A DNA stretch of 55,436 nucleotides from CAYPCH01 sp964409165 (GTDB taxonomy: Bacteria > Bacillota > Clostridia > Acetivibrionales > Acetivibrionaceae), in the NCBI GenBank assembly GCA_964409165.1, contig CAYPCH010000007.1:1-55436 (forward strand), given 5' to 3'. The position numbers were made by a program, and so were the translations under genes. The stretch's first letter is position 1; each line of letters starts with the position of its first letter. Shown here piece after piece: positions 1 to 9,790 of this stretch. Under the pieces are notes generated by a model, which searched no databases, was not told the origin of the DNA, and saw only the letters and a program-made list of their open reading frames with translations.

Positions 1-53
1 AGCAATGCTACGTTAGTGGCAAAGAGCCCATAAATACTGTGGGAAAGTTGAGT
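1..53 (-). mobile_element. 135-bp palindromic element, copy A (cut by window edge)
   Basis: This is the reverse complement of the first 53 bases of the 135-bp element found in full at 3993, 49741, 52874 and 54797. It ends in the terminal repeat GTGGGAAAGTTGAGT. The rest lies outside the window, so its target duplication cannot be checked. It sits 32 bp upstream of the first gene. Confidence 0.85.
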
Positions 54-85
54 AAGATATAAAAAACTAATACGGGGGAGTTAAT

Positions 86-1375
86 ATGAAAGAAGTTTGC
101 ATAATTGGTCTTGGTTATATTGGTTTACCTACAGCAGCAATGTTTGCAACACATGGAGTCAAAGTTAAAGGTATTGATATACAACAGAAAATATGTGATA
201 CCATTAACGATGGGTATATACACATAAAAGAACCATACCTTGCTGACCTTATCAAGCAAGCTGTAATAAATGGGATGGTAACATGTTCTACAGTAATAGA
301 ATCGACTGAAGCGTATGTTATAGCTGTTCCTACACCTATAACTGAGGATAAAAAGGCGGATTTGTCATATGTAACTGATGCAGCTGAAAAGATTGCAAGG
401 GTATTAAAAAAAGGTGATTTGGTAATTCTGGAGTCAACGGTTTCTCCAAGATGTACAAACGATGTTTTAAGACCTATTCTGGAGAAAAGCGGTCTTAAAG
501 CGGGTGAAGACTTCTATCTTGCTCATTGCCCCGAAAGGGTTCTACCCGGTCAAATTATTTGTGAACTTGAAAACAATAACAGGATAATTGGCGGTATAAA
601 CAATGAATCTGCTGAAAAAGCAAGGGATTTGTATTCGGTTTTTGTAAAAGGTGATATTTTTCTTACAGACACTCTGACTTCGGAATTAAGTAAACTCATG
701 GAAAATATCTTTAGGGATGTTAATATAGCTTTGTCAAATGAACTTGCTAAGATTTGTGAACAGTTAGGTGGTAATGCATGGGATGTAATCAAATATGCGA
801 ATAAACATCCCAGAGTCAATTTACATAATCCTGGTCCCGGAGTAGGCGGACATTGTCTGGCAGTTGACCCTTGGTTTATTGTAGAGACAATGCCTGAAAT
901 ATCAAGAATAATTGAACTTTGCAGAAGAACAAACGACAGTATGCCTCAACATGTAGCCTCAAAAGTATCAAAGCTTGTTTCAGAAAAATCAAAAATTGTA
1001 ATTTTGGGTTGTACATATAAGCCTGATATTGATGATTGTAGGGAAAGTCCCATATTGGCTTTAACAGATATTCTTCATGCTAAATATGAAATTGTACTTG
1101 TTGATCCGTATATTGAAGATTATAATAAAAACGTTTATGAAGCCGCAAATAATGCGGATCTAATCATATTAGGAGTGAATCACAGACAGTTTAAATCCTT
1201 GAATTTTGATGTGCTCGGCAAAGTTATGAGAAAGCAGATTATTTTAGACACCAGACAGTGCTTTGACAGGGAAATAGTGGAGAAATCTGGATTTTGCTAC
1301 AATCTGATTGGCAGTTCCGAAACATCTGATGTCGGCGGCAGTTCCAGCAGTACAGCGCAACTTAGTGCCTCATAA
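86..1375 (+). CDS. wecC: UDP-N-acetyl-D-mannosamine dehydrogenase
   Basis: The enzyme should oxidise UDP-ManNAc (or a close UDP-HexNAc) with NAD to the uronic acid in the cytoplasm, supplying an acidic sugar for the surface polysaccharide. The N-terminus has the Rossmann motif GLGYIGL (residues 8-14). The central part has ESTVSP. The catalytic cysteine is C257 in GPGVGGHCLAVDP, and the C-terminal UDP-binding part has GCTYKPDIDDCRESP. Its length of 429 residues is normal for the family. The tail is unusually rich in serine (about residues 415-429) and may be non-conserved. A GGGGGAG ribosome binding site precedes ATG 86. It opens the exopolysaccharide locus, followed by the initiating transferase. 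A UDP-glucose dehydrogenase is less likely because the active-site context is WecC-like; the exact substrate epimer is not provable. Confidence 0.9.
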   Translation: MKEVCIIGLGYIGLPTAAMFATHGVKVKGIDIQQKICDTINDGYIHIKEPYLADLIKQAVINGMVTCSTVIESTEAYVIAVPTPITEDKKADLSYVTDAAEKIARVLKKGDLVILESTVSPRCTNDVLRPILEKSGLKAGEDFYLAHCPERVLPGQIICELENNNRIIGGINNESAEKARDLYSVFVKGDIFLTDTLTSELSKLMENIFRDVNIALSNELAKICEQLGGNAWDVIKYANKHPRVNLHNPGPGVGGHCLAVDPWFIVETMPEISRIIELCRRTNDSMPQHVASKVSKLVSEKSKIVILGCTYKPDIDDCRESPILALTDILHAKYEIVLVDPYIEDYNKNVYEAANNADLIILGVNHRQFKSLNFDVLGKVMRKQIILDTRQCFDREIVEKSGFCYNLIGSSETSDVGGSSSSTAQLSAS

Positions 1376-1483
1376 CATGTTTGTTTCAGTCAGTAGATAT
1401 ATACTAATATAAGCGATACATTATAGTGTTAAGATATATTATTTGCTATTTTATTGTGCTTTATTTATGGAAGGAGTATTTAT

Positions 1484-2872
1484 ATGTCGTATTCAAACAG
1501 AAAGAAAAAGAGTAAACTATTTTATTTAGTTCATGTTTCTATGGATATAATACTTATATGTGTAGCATTCGTTATAGTTTTATTTTATTTTAAATACCAA
1601 AGGAGCACCCAGCTAAATATCCGACAGTCATTATTCTTTATCCTTCCATTCAGCATTCTATCGTTAATTTTCTTTCATATTTACGGTGTATTCAGGTGCG
1701 GTCGAAGAGCTTATAAGGAAATAATTTTTTCTGCAACATTATCTTTAGCACTTGTCAATTTTATATCTATTGCTATTGAGTGTATTTTTAAGGTTTCAGG
1801 AATTGGAGCTATTATATTCATTCCAACCTTTTTGACACAATTATGCTTTACATGCGTGTGGAAGTTTGTGGTCTTCAAATTGTATCCCCTGTTTTTTAAA
1901 CCGAAGCGTGTTGCCTTTATAGGTAGTGGAAATAATGCCTATGGTATTGCCGAAAAAGTGTTCGCTAGGGAAAAGATGTTTTGTTTGAAGTATATTTTTA
2001 TTGATTCGGACAACAGCTTTGAAAGCATCCTTAATGAGGTTGATGCGGTATTCATATGCGCAGATATAAACAATGACTACAAAAAACATGTAATTTACCA
2101 TTGTATCGGAAAAGGAAAGGAAGTATATTTAATTCCCGAATTATTTGAAATATCTTTGTTTAACTCAAAACTGTCCCGTTTTGACGATGTGCCGGTAGTA
2201 TATGTTGATGATTTCAGTATGACATTTGAAGAAAGATTAATAAAAAGATTCTTTGATGTTTTTGTATCTCTATTTCTGATTATCATTTCATCGCCTATAA
2301 TGCTTGCCACATTAATAGCTATAAGACTTTACGATGGCGGTCCTGTTGTATTTTCACAGGAAAGAATAACACGATGGAAAAAGCCGTTTAATTTGTACAA
2401 GTTCAGAACAATGGTGGTAGATGCCGAAAAGCTTACAGGTCCTGTACTTGCTACAGAAAAAGACTGCAGGATAACACCTCTGGGTTCATTGCTAAGAGCA
2501 ACCAGGATTGACGAACTTCCTCAGCTTTTTAATGTTTTAAGCGGCGACATGAGTCTTGTCGGACCAAGACCGGAAAGGCAGTACTTTATTGATCAGTTTT
2601 CTATGGATTTGCCTTATTTTGAATACAGGCTTTCTGTTAAGGCAGGTATAACGGGTTTAGCCCAAGTACTTGGGAAATATACGACTACACCTATGAACAA
2701 ACTCAAATTTGATCTAATGTATATTAGAGATTACTCGTTTCTTCTTGATATTAAAATAATTCTCCAGACAATCAGAATTATTTTTGTAAAAGAAAGTTCA
2801 CAAGGAATAAGCCAAAACGATGCACCCGGTCCTTCTTTTAACGAACTGAGTAAAACAGGTACCGGGAAATAG
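1484..2872 (+). CDS. Polyprenyl glycosylphosphotransferase (initiating sugar transferase)
   Basis: This is a WcaJ/EpsL-type enzyme that transfers a sugar-1-phosphate from a UDP-sugar to undecaprenyl phosphate, the first step of repeat-unit assembly. It has four N-terminal membrane segments, then a CoA-binding-like fold (RVAFIGSGNNAYG), a fifth hydrophobic segment, and the bacterial sugar transferase domain with FDVFVSLFLII, KFRTM, RIDELPQL and SLVGPRPE. The start is set at ATG 1484, because AAGGAG lies at 1471-1476; the longer reading from TTG 1454 has no ribosome binding site. The C-terminal 20 residues (after FVKESSQGIS) are polar and not typical. It lies about 110 bp after wecC, probably in the same transcript. 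The sugar used cannot be told from sequence. Confidence 0.9.
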   Translation: MSYSNRKKKSKLFYLVHVSMDIILICVAFVIVLFYFKYQRSTQLNIRQSLFFILPFSILSLIFFHIYGVFRCGRRAYKEIIFSATLSLALVNFISIAIECIFKVSGIGAIIFIPTFLTQLCFTCVWKFVVFKLYPLFFKPKRVAFIGSGNNAYGIAEKVFAREKMFCLKYIFIDSDNSFESILNEVDAVFICADINNDYKKHVIYHCIGKGKEVYLIPELFEISLFNSKLSRFDDVPVVYVDDFSMTFEERLIKRFFDVFVSLFLIIISSPIMLATLIAIRLYDGGPVVFSQERITRWKKPFNLYKFRTMVVDAEKLTGPVLATEKDCRITPLGSLLRATRIDELPQLFNVLSGDMSLVGPRPERQYFIDQFSMDLPYFEYRLSVKAGITGLAQVLGKYTTTPMNKLKFDLMYIRDYSFLLDIKIILQTIRIIFVKESSQGISQNDAPGPSFNELSKTGTGK

Positions 2873-2955
2873 CCTTCGCTTTGGCTATATATCATTAAAT
2901 CAATCTAAGTTCAAAAAAGTTTATAAAAATAATTCAAAAAAGTGATTTTTTCAAT

Positions 2956-3831
2956 TTACATTCCATCTTTCTTCATAGCATCCACTATTTTGCAGTGATT
3001 TATAAGGTCAGCTTCAGATTTTACTTCACTAGTATAATTAAGACCATACGGCCAGAAATGGGTTTTATCCCCTTTGAGCACTGCGTTCTGGTCTCCTGTA
3101 ACTTGCCTTAATACTGTGACTGCATTGTTACCGGTATAAACTCCATTTACTACTAGATTTTGCCATCTGCCAGAGGTGCCCACTCCTACTGTATGAGCAA
3201 TTTCATGCATGGCAGTAATGTGATTCATATAGCTTCTGTTTGAACCAAACCTTATGCTACCGTTTATATTTCCGTCTGCAGTTGAAACCGAAGGCTCATA
3301 AGAAATACGCAGTGTTTTTGTAATAGTAGTATAAGTGTTATAATACTCTACTGCTGTATCCATAGCACTTTTGATTTTCTGATAAGCATCTTGCTGATCT
3401 GCAGTTGGGTTTGAGGCCATAGACAGAGTGTACGTGACATTTCCTTTTGCAGGTACAGGCGTATTGGTAGACTCCGGTATGGGCTTTGTCGGTGTAGGTT
3501 GATGTGTCTCAGCAGGAAACACGTTTATCAAGCCTAGAAGATACTTTTTTGTTAGTGAATAATCGGTTGAATTAATTGTACCGTCTCCGTTTACATCGGC
3601 TGCGTTTAATCCATACTCATTGTGAAAAGAAGTTATCGTTCCAAGTATATATCTTTTCATCAGTGCGTAGTCGGTAGAGTCTATGCTACCGCTACCGTTA
3701 ACATCACCATAAGAAAACTGTGCTGCATGGGCGAATGCAGAAAAACATGATATGCAAAGCACTGTAGCAATAAGAAGCTTTATATGGCTTATCCTGTTAA
3801 TATGATTTGTGTAAAATATTGATTTAATCAC
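2956..3831 (-). CDS. Cellulosomal protein: N-terminal type I dockerin plus zinc metallopeptidase-like domain
   Basis: A signal peptide (hydrophobic stretch LLIATVLCISCFSAFA, ending near AHAA) is followed at once by a dockerin made of two calcium-binding repeats, YGDVNGSGSIDSTDY and AADVNGDGTINSTDY. Both carry Ser-Thr at the positions that set cohesin specificity, as in Acetivibrio thermocellus type I dockerins. A Pro/Thr linker (about residues 108-130) leads to a C-terminal domain with HEIAHTVGVG, a HExxH zinc-site motif extended like those of gluzincin/metzincin-type enzymes. The protein should be secreted and plugged into the cellulosome, where it could cleave protein or glycoprotein. The dockerin is N-terminal, which is less common than C-terminal. 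An AAGGAATGGTGG-like ribosome binding site precedes the ATG. It lies on the minus strand inside the polysaccharide locus, downstream of the SLH lyase. The peptidase family is not certain. Confidence 0.85.
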   Translation of the reverse strand: MIKSIFYTNHINRISHIKLLIATVLCISCFSAFAHAAQFSYGDVNGSGSIDSTDYALMKRYILGTITSFHNEYGLNAADVNGDGTINSTDYSLTKKYLLGLINVFPAETHQPTPTKPIPESTNTPVPAKGNVTYTLSMASNPTADQQDAYQKIKSAMDTAVEYYNTYTTITKTLRISYEPSVSTADGNINGSIRFGSNRSYMNHITAMHEIAHTVGVGTSGRWQNLVVNGVYTGNNAVTVLRQVTGDQNAVLKGDKTHFWPYGLNYTSEVKSEADLINHCKIVDAMKKDGM

Positions 3832-3992
3832 AATCCACCATTCCTTTCTTCTCCTTTTATATTATATATTCGTACAAAGAAGAATTTTTAGGGGTAGTGA
3901 CTGCGTTTTTAAATATATATTCTGCTTACTTGATTTTATAAATTATAGTGTTTTTAACATTATGAATTTTCAGCCATTTAAAATCACTTATA

Positions 3993-4127
3993 ACTTAACT
4001 TTCCCACAGTATTTATGGGCTCTTTGCCGCTAACGTAGCATTGCTCACCGCGGTCAAAAAGTAAACTTTTTGACCTTAACTTGTGAGTAACCAGAGCCTC
4101 AAAATACTATAAGTGGAAAAGTTGAGT
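3993..4127 (+). mobile_element. 135-bp palindromic element, copy B, inserted into the 3' end of a gene
   Basis: A full 135-bp copy. The left end is ACTTAACTTTCCCAC (one change from the consensus ACTCAACTTTCCCAC) and the right end is GTGGAAAAGTTGAGT. It is flanked by a perfect 5-bp direct repeat, TTATA, at 3988-3992 and 4128-4132. The inner palindrome GGTCAAAAAGT-AA-ACTTTTTGACC is perfect in this copy. It contains no open reading frame of its own but supplies the last nine codons and the stop of the SLH lyase on the minus strand. Confidence 0.9.
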
Positions 4128-7100
4128 TTATAAGTTTATGTATGACAGCAGCGCATTCAGCCCTTGTCGTCTTTCCTTTAGGGTCTAAAATATTACCGGG
4201 CTTTCCCTTCATCAAATCATATTTTATAACTGTTGCTACCTGAGATGCTGCATAGTTTGATACTTCTGAGGAATCTGAAAAGTCTATGAAATTATCAATG
4301 TTTTCTAAAGCTACAGGATTGCAATTATAATACTTTGATAGTATTCTGCAAAGGATTACGCCTACGTCCTGTCTTATTATATTATCATTCGGACCAAAAG
4401 AACCATCCGGTCTTCCGTTTATAAGTCCTTCAATATAAGCTGAGGTAACACTATTATAATACCAGTCTTTTTGTCCGACATCGGAAAAGCACAGGGCAGG
4501 TTCAGGTTCAGAAAGTAGTAAAGCTCTTGTTATCATTGTTACAAATTCAGCTCTTGTAACATAGTCGTTTGGTTTGAAAACACCTGGGGCTTTTCCGTAA
4601 ATAACACCTTGCTTGGCTAGAGCGCTTATAGAGCTGAATCCCCAGAAGCTCTCAGGCACATCTGAAAAATGCGCTTTTGACAGAAGATTATCGGAGAAGT
4701 TTTCAGCAGAGGATCTGCTATTTGGATTACTTGTTGTTATAGTTGGTGAAGGTGCTGTCCTGACAGTAGCAATAGCAGGGGCTGTAGCAGTAGGGATTAC
4801 AGCAGTAGGGGGTGGCGTTACGGTAGATGTAGGAGTAGTTGAATAAGAAGGAGCAGTCGTGGTAGTATAAGCGGGAATACCACCGTAACGGGGCTCAGGT
4901 CTATTTGTTTTATCGTCAGTTTTTTCAGGCATTAGAGTAGATATAGGAGTATATGTTGAAACAGGCAAAGGAGTAGGAGTAGATTTGTAGATAACAGTGG
5001 ATGCAGTTGTGGATTTGGGTGTAGGTGTAACAGTAGGTTTGGGTATAGGTTTGGGTGTAGTTTTGGGTATAGTTTTGGTGGTAGGTTTAATGGTAGGTGT
5101 AGTGGTAGTTTTGGGTGTAGGTTTAGTGGTGGATTTTGTTGTAGGAGTTTCGGATTTCAAGTTATAGTATAGGGTGTAATCGCCTGAAGAACCTTCAAAT
5201 AGCAACACTCCATCTTCTGAAACATTAATTGTTTTACTGAGCTTATTTTTTCCGGTTCCATTTATTGTCCACGTACCTTCGGACAGATTGGTGATAAAAA
5301 ATTTGAGAAGTTCGGTTTTTACTTCTGCTTCAGGTACGCACAATGAGAAATTGCTGCATAGTTTATCAGAATTTTTACTAAAGAGCACTATTCTGTCGTA
5401 TATCATTGCTCCTTCAACATAATCATTATCAATCTTTTTAACATTTAGAGGCGTGGTCAAAGTTCCGTTTTTACCGCGGTAGTCCTGAACCTGAATTACG
5501 TTTAAAAAACGGTCAGACTCTTTATATGTTTTGGGGCTAATTTCTATCCTCCAGGCACCAGCTTCTACAGAGTTGTTTTCGTAAAATGGTGTATTGGGAT
5601 AATTCCCCTCTGATGAATAAAATTCTTTTCCACTTCCGCCTGTTTTTTTAATATTGAGGTCGTCAAGGTCTGGTGTAAGAGTGTAATTTACCAGTTTACC
5701 GTTATATTTGTTACTGTTATCGACAGAAGTGCTACGTATTATTGTTGTTACGTTGTCTTTAATAACAGGGGGTTCAATACTGTGAAGAAGCCAAGTTTTC
5801 TTGAAGTTTTTATCTGATGAGGTTACCTTATCATATACTACTAAAGCTGCGGGATGCTCCAGATTTTTTAAATTCATAAAAACAAAGGCTCTTTTGTAAT
5901 CTTTGACTTTTGAGGAATATGCATCTGCCAAGTCACCCTCAAGATAGCTGAAGTCAGGAGCTGAACTGTCAGGTCCAGCATAATTGGACAAAACACTTCC
6001 GGTTTTATAGTCTTTTTCTAAAAGTTCGTCAAGAGTTTGCGGTAAATTGCCATAGTTAGGCCATCTTTGACCTCCGTCATTTTCTCTTTGCTTACCGTAC
6101 AAATAGAATTCTTCATTTTTGTCGTAAACCAGAAGACAATTATGAGCAATGGTTCTTTTATGATAGTTGATATCATGTTCTTTATCCGATGAAGTTCCGT
6201 TATATATTCCAGAGTCAATAGCGAGGGCACCCTTGTAATATATCTGGAATTGACCGGAATCAAGATGCTGGTGTCCGTTGAACTGATAAACTCCAACCTT
6301 CATTTCTGCAACTACAGTGGATGAGTCGAAATTAACACCCTCATCCCATCCTGTGCGTGCAGTCATAGATCCCATAGGATAGCCAAAAAAACGAGTAAGC
6401 GGTAGTTTGTTAATGGGCTTTTCAGTTAGGGAAGGATCATAAAATAGTAACTCAAGCACTGGTTTTCCTGTAATGCCAGCATAGTAATGCCGGGAAAGTT
6501 CACTTTGGATATAAGGATCTTTGTAATAAGATGATAACAATAAAAGAGGCATGGGAAATCTCCAGTATTGACCAAGAGCGTATTGGTCACATTTGAAGCA
6601 GTCGCCGTCTCTCATAAGCTGACCGTCAGGCCGTCTGGTATATATCCAACGGTAAGGGATATACTTTTGATCATCGGAAATTACATCCTTATAAGCCATT
6701 CGAGCAAAAATCCATGTGCTCAGCATAGTGCTTTCCGACTGCTCTAAGCCGTATGAATCTCCTTGATGTTGCATTCCTGAAGGATACCAGAAATTCCTTG
6801 CAGGGACAAACTCATTGAAAAACCAATTGGATAATAAATTGTACATATCTGGTTTTTCGTCATAAATCGCAATTCCTACACTTAACAAATGTACTGCTAA
6901 AGGCATTTCACAAGAATGTCCGTTTATTGATCCCCAGGATTTTGGTGGGTAACCCAGTTCCATTTTTTTCGACAGGGTTTCAAAACATTTAATGTAATTG
7001 TTTTTTTCATCATCACTCAGCAGGTCATAACACCAGTCGTAAACCATTGCAGCGCCAAACAAAGTTTGTCCGCAGGCTTGCGAATCAGTATATTGTTCAT

Positions 7101-7584
7101 AAGAATCCACTTTGTTCATGACCTGAAGTGTTTTAAGAGACAGGTTTATTGCTTTTCTTCCGGTGTTATGCGGATTTTCGCTTGAACCAAGACCGGTTTT
7201 AGGATCTATGCATAATATGTATAAAAGTGCATTCGCTTCAAAGTTTTTTCTTGATTCTTCAAGTTTTAGTTTGTTGATTGAATTGTCATTTAGTATTTCA
7301 CTTACTATAATAGGGTTTTCTGCATCCTGTAGAATCTTTTCCTTTAGATTTGGCAATGTGTGTATCAAATTTTTAACCCTGTCTATTTCGGCAGAATTGA
7401 TTAAAAGCCTGGGGTGTTGTTTTGGAGGGGAGAAATTTGTCTCACCGGTAGCTTTAAAACTGAAGGCATATAATAAAAAAGCTGAGAGTATAATAAAACT
7501 TAGTACACTAACGGAATGTTTTAACAAGTTAAATTTGTATTTTATCTTACCAAGCAAATGTACAATTCTTAATATTCTTATCAT
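4099..7584 (-). CDS. Secreted SLH-anchored heparinase II/III-type polysaccharide lyase
   Basis: A 1161-residue surface enzyme. A hydrophobic segment at about residues 28-45 acts as signal peptide or anchor after a long basic n-region. The catalytic part (about 55-800) resembles heparinase II/III-type lyases: SINGHSCEMP, MQHQGDSYGLEQSE, and the C-terminal sheet domain signature FNGHQHLDSGQFQIYYKG...AIDSG followed by RTIAHNCLLVYD. A Thr/Pro-rich linker (about 805-960) leads to three SLH repeats (FSDVPESFWG..., FSDVGQKDWYYN..., FSDSSEVSNYAASQ...) that bind secondary cell-wall polymer. AGAGGTGAT precedes ATG 7584. The C-terminal nine residues, NSTFPLIVF, are encoded by the inserted 135-bp element; without it the frame would run on for about 20 more residues. 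Divergent from the cytoplasmic heparinase-like gene. The substrate is unknown and may be the local exopolysaccharide or a plant polysaccharide. Confidence 0.85.
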   Translation of the reverse strand: MIRILRIVHLLGKIKYKFNLLKHSVSVLSFIILSAFLLYAFSFKATGETNFSPPKQHPRLLINSAEIDRVKNLIHTLPNLKEKILQDAENPIIVSEILNDNSINKLKLEESRKNFEANALLYILCIDPKTGLGSSENPHNTGRKAINLSLKTLQVMNKVDSYEQYTDSQACGQTLFGAAMVYDWCYDLLSDDEKNNYIKCFETLSKKMELGYPPKSWGSINGHSCEMPLAVHLLSVGIAIYDEKPDMYNLLSNWFFNEFVPARNFWYPSGMQHQGDSYGLEQSESTMLSTWIFARMAYKDVISDDQKYIPYRWIYTRRPDGQLMRDGDCFKCDQYALGQYWRFPMPLLLLSSYYKDPYIQSELSRHYYAGITGKPVLELLFYDPSLTEKPINKLPLTRFFGYPMGSMTARTGWDEGVNFDSSTVVAEMKVGVYQFNGHQHLDSGQFQIYYKGALAIDSGIYNGTSSDKEHDINYHKRTIAHNCLLVYDKNEEFYLYGKQRENDGGQRWPNYGNLPQTLDELLEKDYKTGSVLSNYAGPDSSAPDFSYLEGDLADAYSSKVKDYKRAFVFMNLKNLEHPAALVVYDKVTSSDKNFKKTWLLHSIEPPVIKDNVTTIIRSTSVDNSNKYNGKLVNYTLTPDLDDLNIKKTGGSGKEFYSSEGNYPNTPFYENNSVEAGAWRIEISPKTYKESDRFLNVIQVQDYRGKNGTLTTPLNVKKIDNDYVEGAMIYDRIVLFSKNSDKLCSNFSLCVPEAEVKTELLKFFITNLSEGTWTINGTGKNKLSKTINVSEDGVLLFEGSSGDYTLYYNLKSETPTTKSTTKPTPKTTTTPTIKPTTKTIPKTTPKPIPKPTVTPTPKSTTASTVIYKSTPTPLPVSTYTPISTLMPEKTDDKTNRPEPRYGGIPAYTTTTAPSYSTTPTSTVTPPPTAVIPTATAPAIATVRTAPSPTITTSNPNSRSSAENFSDNLLSKAHFSDVPESFWGFSSISALAKQGVIYGKAPGVFKPNDYVTRAEFVTMITRALLLSEPEPALCFSDVGQKDWYYNSVTSAYIEGLINGRPDGSFGPNDNIIRQDVGVILCRILSKYYNCNPVALENIDNFIDFSDSSEVSNYAASQVATVIKYDLMKGKPGNILDPKGKTTRAECAAVIHKLINSTFPLIVF

Positions 7585-7915
7585 ATTATCACCTCTTGCA
7601 TTATCAGCAGAATATATTTATTACTACAATCAATATGGAATAGTATTACAGAGAGTTTGTTAAAATGAAAGAATAAATCTACTTTATATTTTATCATAAA
7701 ATTGATAAAAATGAAAGCAAATGTTTATATAAATATATGCTTTTATATATAATTTCCCATGCAACACTTTTTATACTAAATTATTAATGCTATTTTATGA
7801 CTTTCCAAAAATGTAATAAACTGATATAGTTATATGTAATTGAGCAAATAAATTACTTTGAAGTTATTAAATAGAATAAAGTGCAAAAGGAAAAATATTT
7901 TGGGGTGATGTTATT
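7585..7915. other. Divergent intergenic region, 331 bp
   Basis: Very A+T-rich spacer between two divergent heparinase-like genes; it should hold both promoters. I see several TATA-like hexamers but no pair of -35 and -10 boxes that is convincing on either strand, and no small gene or repeat. Confidence 0.6.
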
Positions 7916-9790
7916 TTGAGAAGACTTTTGGTTTATTACAGAATTATAAGAAGGATGAAATTGCATCAAATATTTTTCAGAATAAAAAAAATGTTTAAAT
8001 TTAAGTTGGTTTATAAGGTTTTTAAGTCTAAAAAATATAAAAGGTTAAATAAAATAGATTGTACAAAATTAGATGCAGTCTTGATTCCGTTTTATTTTCC
8101 TGGGAAAGATGATTTACTGCTTGATAATACGAGAGAGGCCTTAATGAATGAGATATTAACAGCAGATTCAATCATAAAGAACGAATTTTGTTTTCTGAAT
8201 CTCAAAAGCTGCGTAGATGGTTTTGAGTGGAGTAGTTGCAACATAAAGAATACGCTCTGGGAATATTATCTAAACTATTTTGAATACGGGACAACATTAC
8301 TAAAGTCATATATATTTACTGGAAATCAAAGTTATATACTTAAGCTAAAAGAATTGATAAACACTTGGATTAATAATACAAGTCCCGGCTCAGGTACGGC
8401 ATGGGAACCCTATCCTACATCCCGAAGAGTAGTAAACTGGCTGATAATAGCTGTAAAACTGTATAAAATCAATTACGAAGATAAAATATTTATTAATAAG
8501 CTTATAAATTCAATAATAAATCAGACTGCTTTTTTATGTGACAATCTTGAATATGACCTTGAAAATAATCATCTTACGAGTAATGCAAAAACACTGATTT
8601 GGGCAGGAATCATACTCAAGGAGCATAAAGAATCAAAAGAGTGGCTTGAAAAGGGGAAAAAGCTTTTAAAAAGGAGGTTTGAAGAAGAAATTCTTGCTGA
8701 TGGGTTTCAGTATGAAGGTTCTGCCAGTTATCAGATGCTGTCAATACAGGATTATTTGGAGACTTTGTTGCTTGCCGAATGTAACAGTATCAGTATTGGT
8801 TCATATTTAAATTATCAGTCTTTGGAAATGATGGCGGAAGCCTTTTTAACAATAATACGTCCTGATGGGAAAATGCCTTTAATAAATGATACTGTATATG
8901 GATATCCCTGCAATGAAAAAGAATTGCTTGCTGCATGTGCCGCTGTTTTTGTCAGAAACGACTTCAAAGGGTGCTGTAGCAATACCAATCTTAGTTATCT
9001 TCTTTGGCTTACGGGTATGGAAGGGTATAATGCTTATCTGAAAATGGGCGGAACTTGTCCGGATTTCAATTCTGTTGCATTAAAAACATCAGGTTATTAT
9101 ATTATGAGAAGTGGGTGGAATTATAATGACACATATCTGATATTTGATTGTGGACCTATGGGACCTGAGCATTGTCCGGGTCATGGACATGCTGATGCAT
9201 TGAGCTTTGAATTATATGCTTGCGGGATTCCGATGATAATTGATCCGGGTGTTTTCAGTTATAGAGGTAAATACCGGTACTATTTTAAAAGAACATGCAG
9301 CCATAACACAATAGTAATTGATGGAAAAGACCAATCTGAGTTGGCTGGTGCTTTCAGGGTGGGAAAAATGGCAAAGACCAAGTTAATAAAATGGACGTCG
9401 TCAAAAGATTATGACTGTGCAATGGGGGAGCATAAGGGGTATAAAGGTATATGCCATGTACGAAGAATCGAATTTTTCAAACCGGATAGGATTTCAATTT
9501 CTGACCGTTTGGATGGGAAGGGGAGACATAAAATTGAGCTTGTATTTATTTTAAGTAGTGCTTTAACGGGTATGGAAGTAATAGATAAAAAGACTTGCAG
9601 GTGCACATATGAAAATACTTTAGCCGATATTTCTTTTGAAACTGACCATATCGGAGAAATTAAAATTTTGGATACGTACATTTCGGAGGAATGGAATACT
9701 CTTGTAAAAAGTAAAAAAATCATTTTTTCTTTAGATAGTGAATTACCCCTAAATATAAGAACAAAAATTTGTATTATGAAGGAAAATTAA
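7916..9790 (+). CDS. Heparinase II/III-family protein without signal peptide
   Basis: A 624-residue member of the 'alginate lyase / heparinase II/III' family commonly embedded in capsule clusters. The N-terminus RRLLVYYRIIRRMKLHQI is typical of this subgroup. The alpha/alpha-toroid part contains ENNHLTSNAKTLIWAG and YEGSASYQML; in many relatives the last is YH, so the position after Tyr is Gln here. The beta-sheet domain has CPGHGHADALSFEL, IDPGVFSY and HNTIVIDGKDQSE. No signal peptide or membrane helix is visible, so it should act in the cytoplasm or be exported unusually. The start is TTG 7916, preceded by GGGGTGATG; no better in-frame ATG lies upstream. Possible roles are trimming lipid-linked polymer or a non-lytic synthesis role; both are inference. 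Confidence 0.8.
   Translation: MRRLLVYYRIIRRMKLHQIFFRIKKMFKFKLVYKVFKSKKYKRLNKIDCTKLDAVLIPFYFPGKDDLLLDNTREALMNEILTADSIIKNEFCFLNLKSCVDGFEWSSCNIKNTLWEYYLNYFEYGTTLLKSYIFTGNQSYILKLKELINTWINNTSPGSGTAWEPYPTSRRVVNWLIIAVKLYKINYEDKIFINKLINSIINQTAFLCDNLEYDLENNHLTSNAKTLIWAGIILKEHKESKEWLEKGKKLLKRRFEEEILADGFQYEGSASYQMLSIQDYLETLLLAECNSISIGSYLNYQSLEMMAEAFLTIIRPDGKMPLINDTVYGYPCNEKELLAACAAVFVRNDFKGCCSNTNLSYLLWLTGMEGYNAYLKMGGTCPDFNSVALKTSGYYIMRSGWNYNDTYLIFDCGPMGPEHCPGHGHADALSFELYACGIPMIIDPGVFSYRGKYRYYFKRTCSHNTIVIDGKDQSELAGAFRVGKMAKTKLIKWTSSKDYDCAMGEHKGYKGICHVRRIEFFKPDRISISDRLDGKGRHKIELVFILSSALTGMEVIDKKTCRCTYENTLADISFETDHIGEIKILDTYISEEWNTLVKSKKIIFSLDSELPLNIRTKICIMKEN

Noticed and set aside
4613..4846. A 77-codon plus-strand frame opposite the lyase
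   Set aside because: It is the antisense of the Thr/Pro linker and SLH start of the lyase; the repetitive codons keep a frame open by chance. There is no ribosome binding site.
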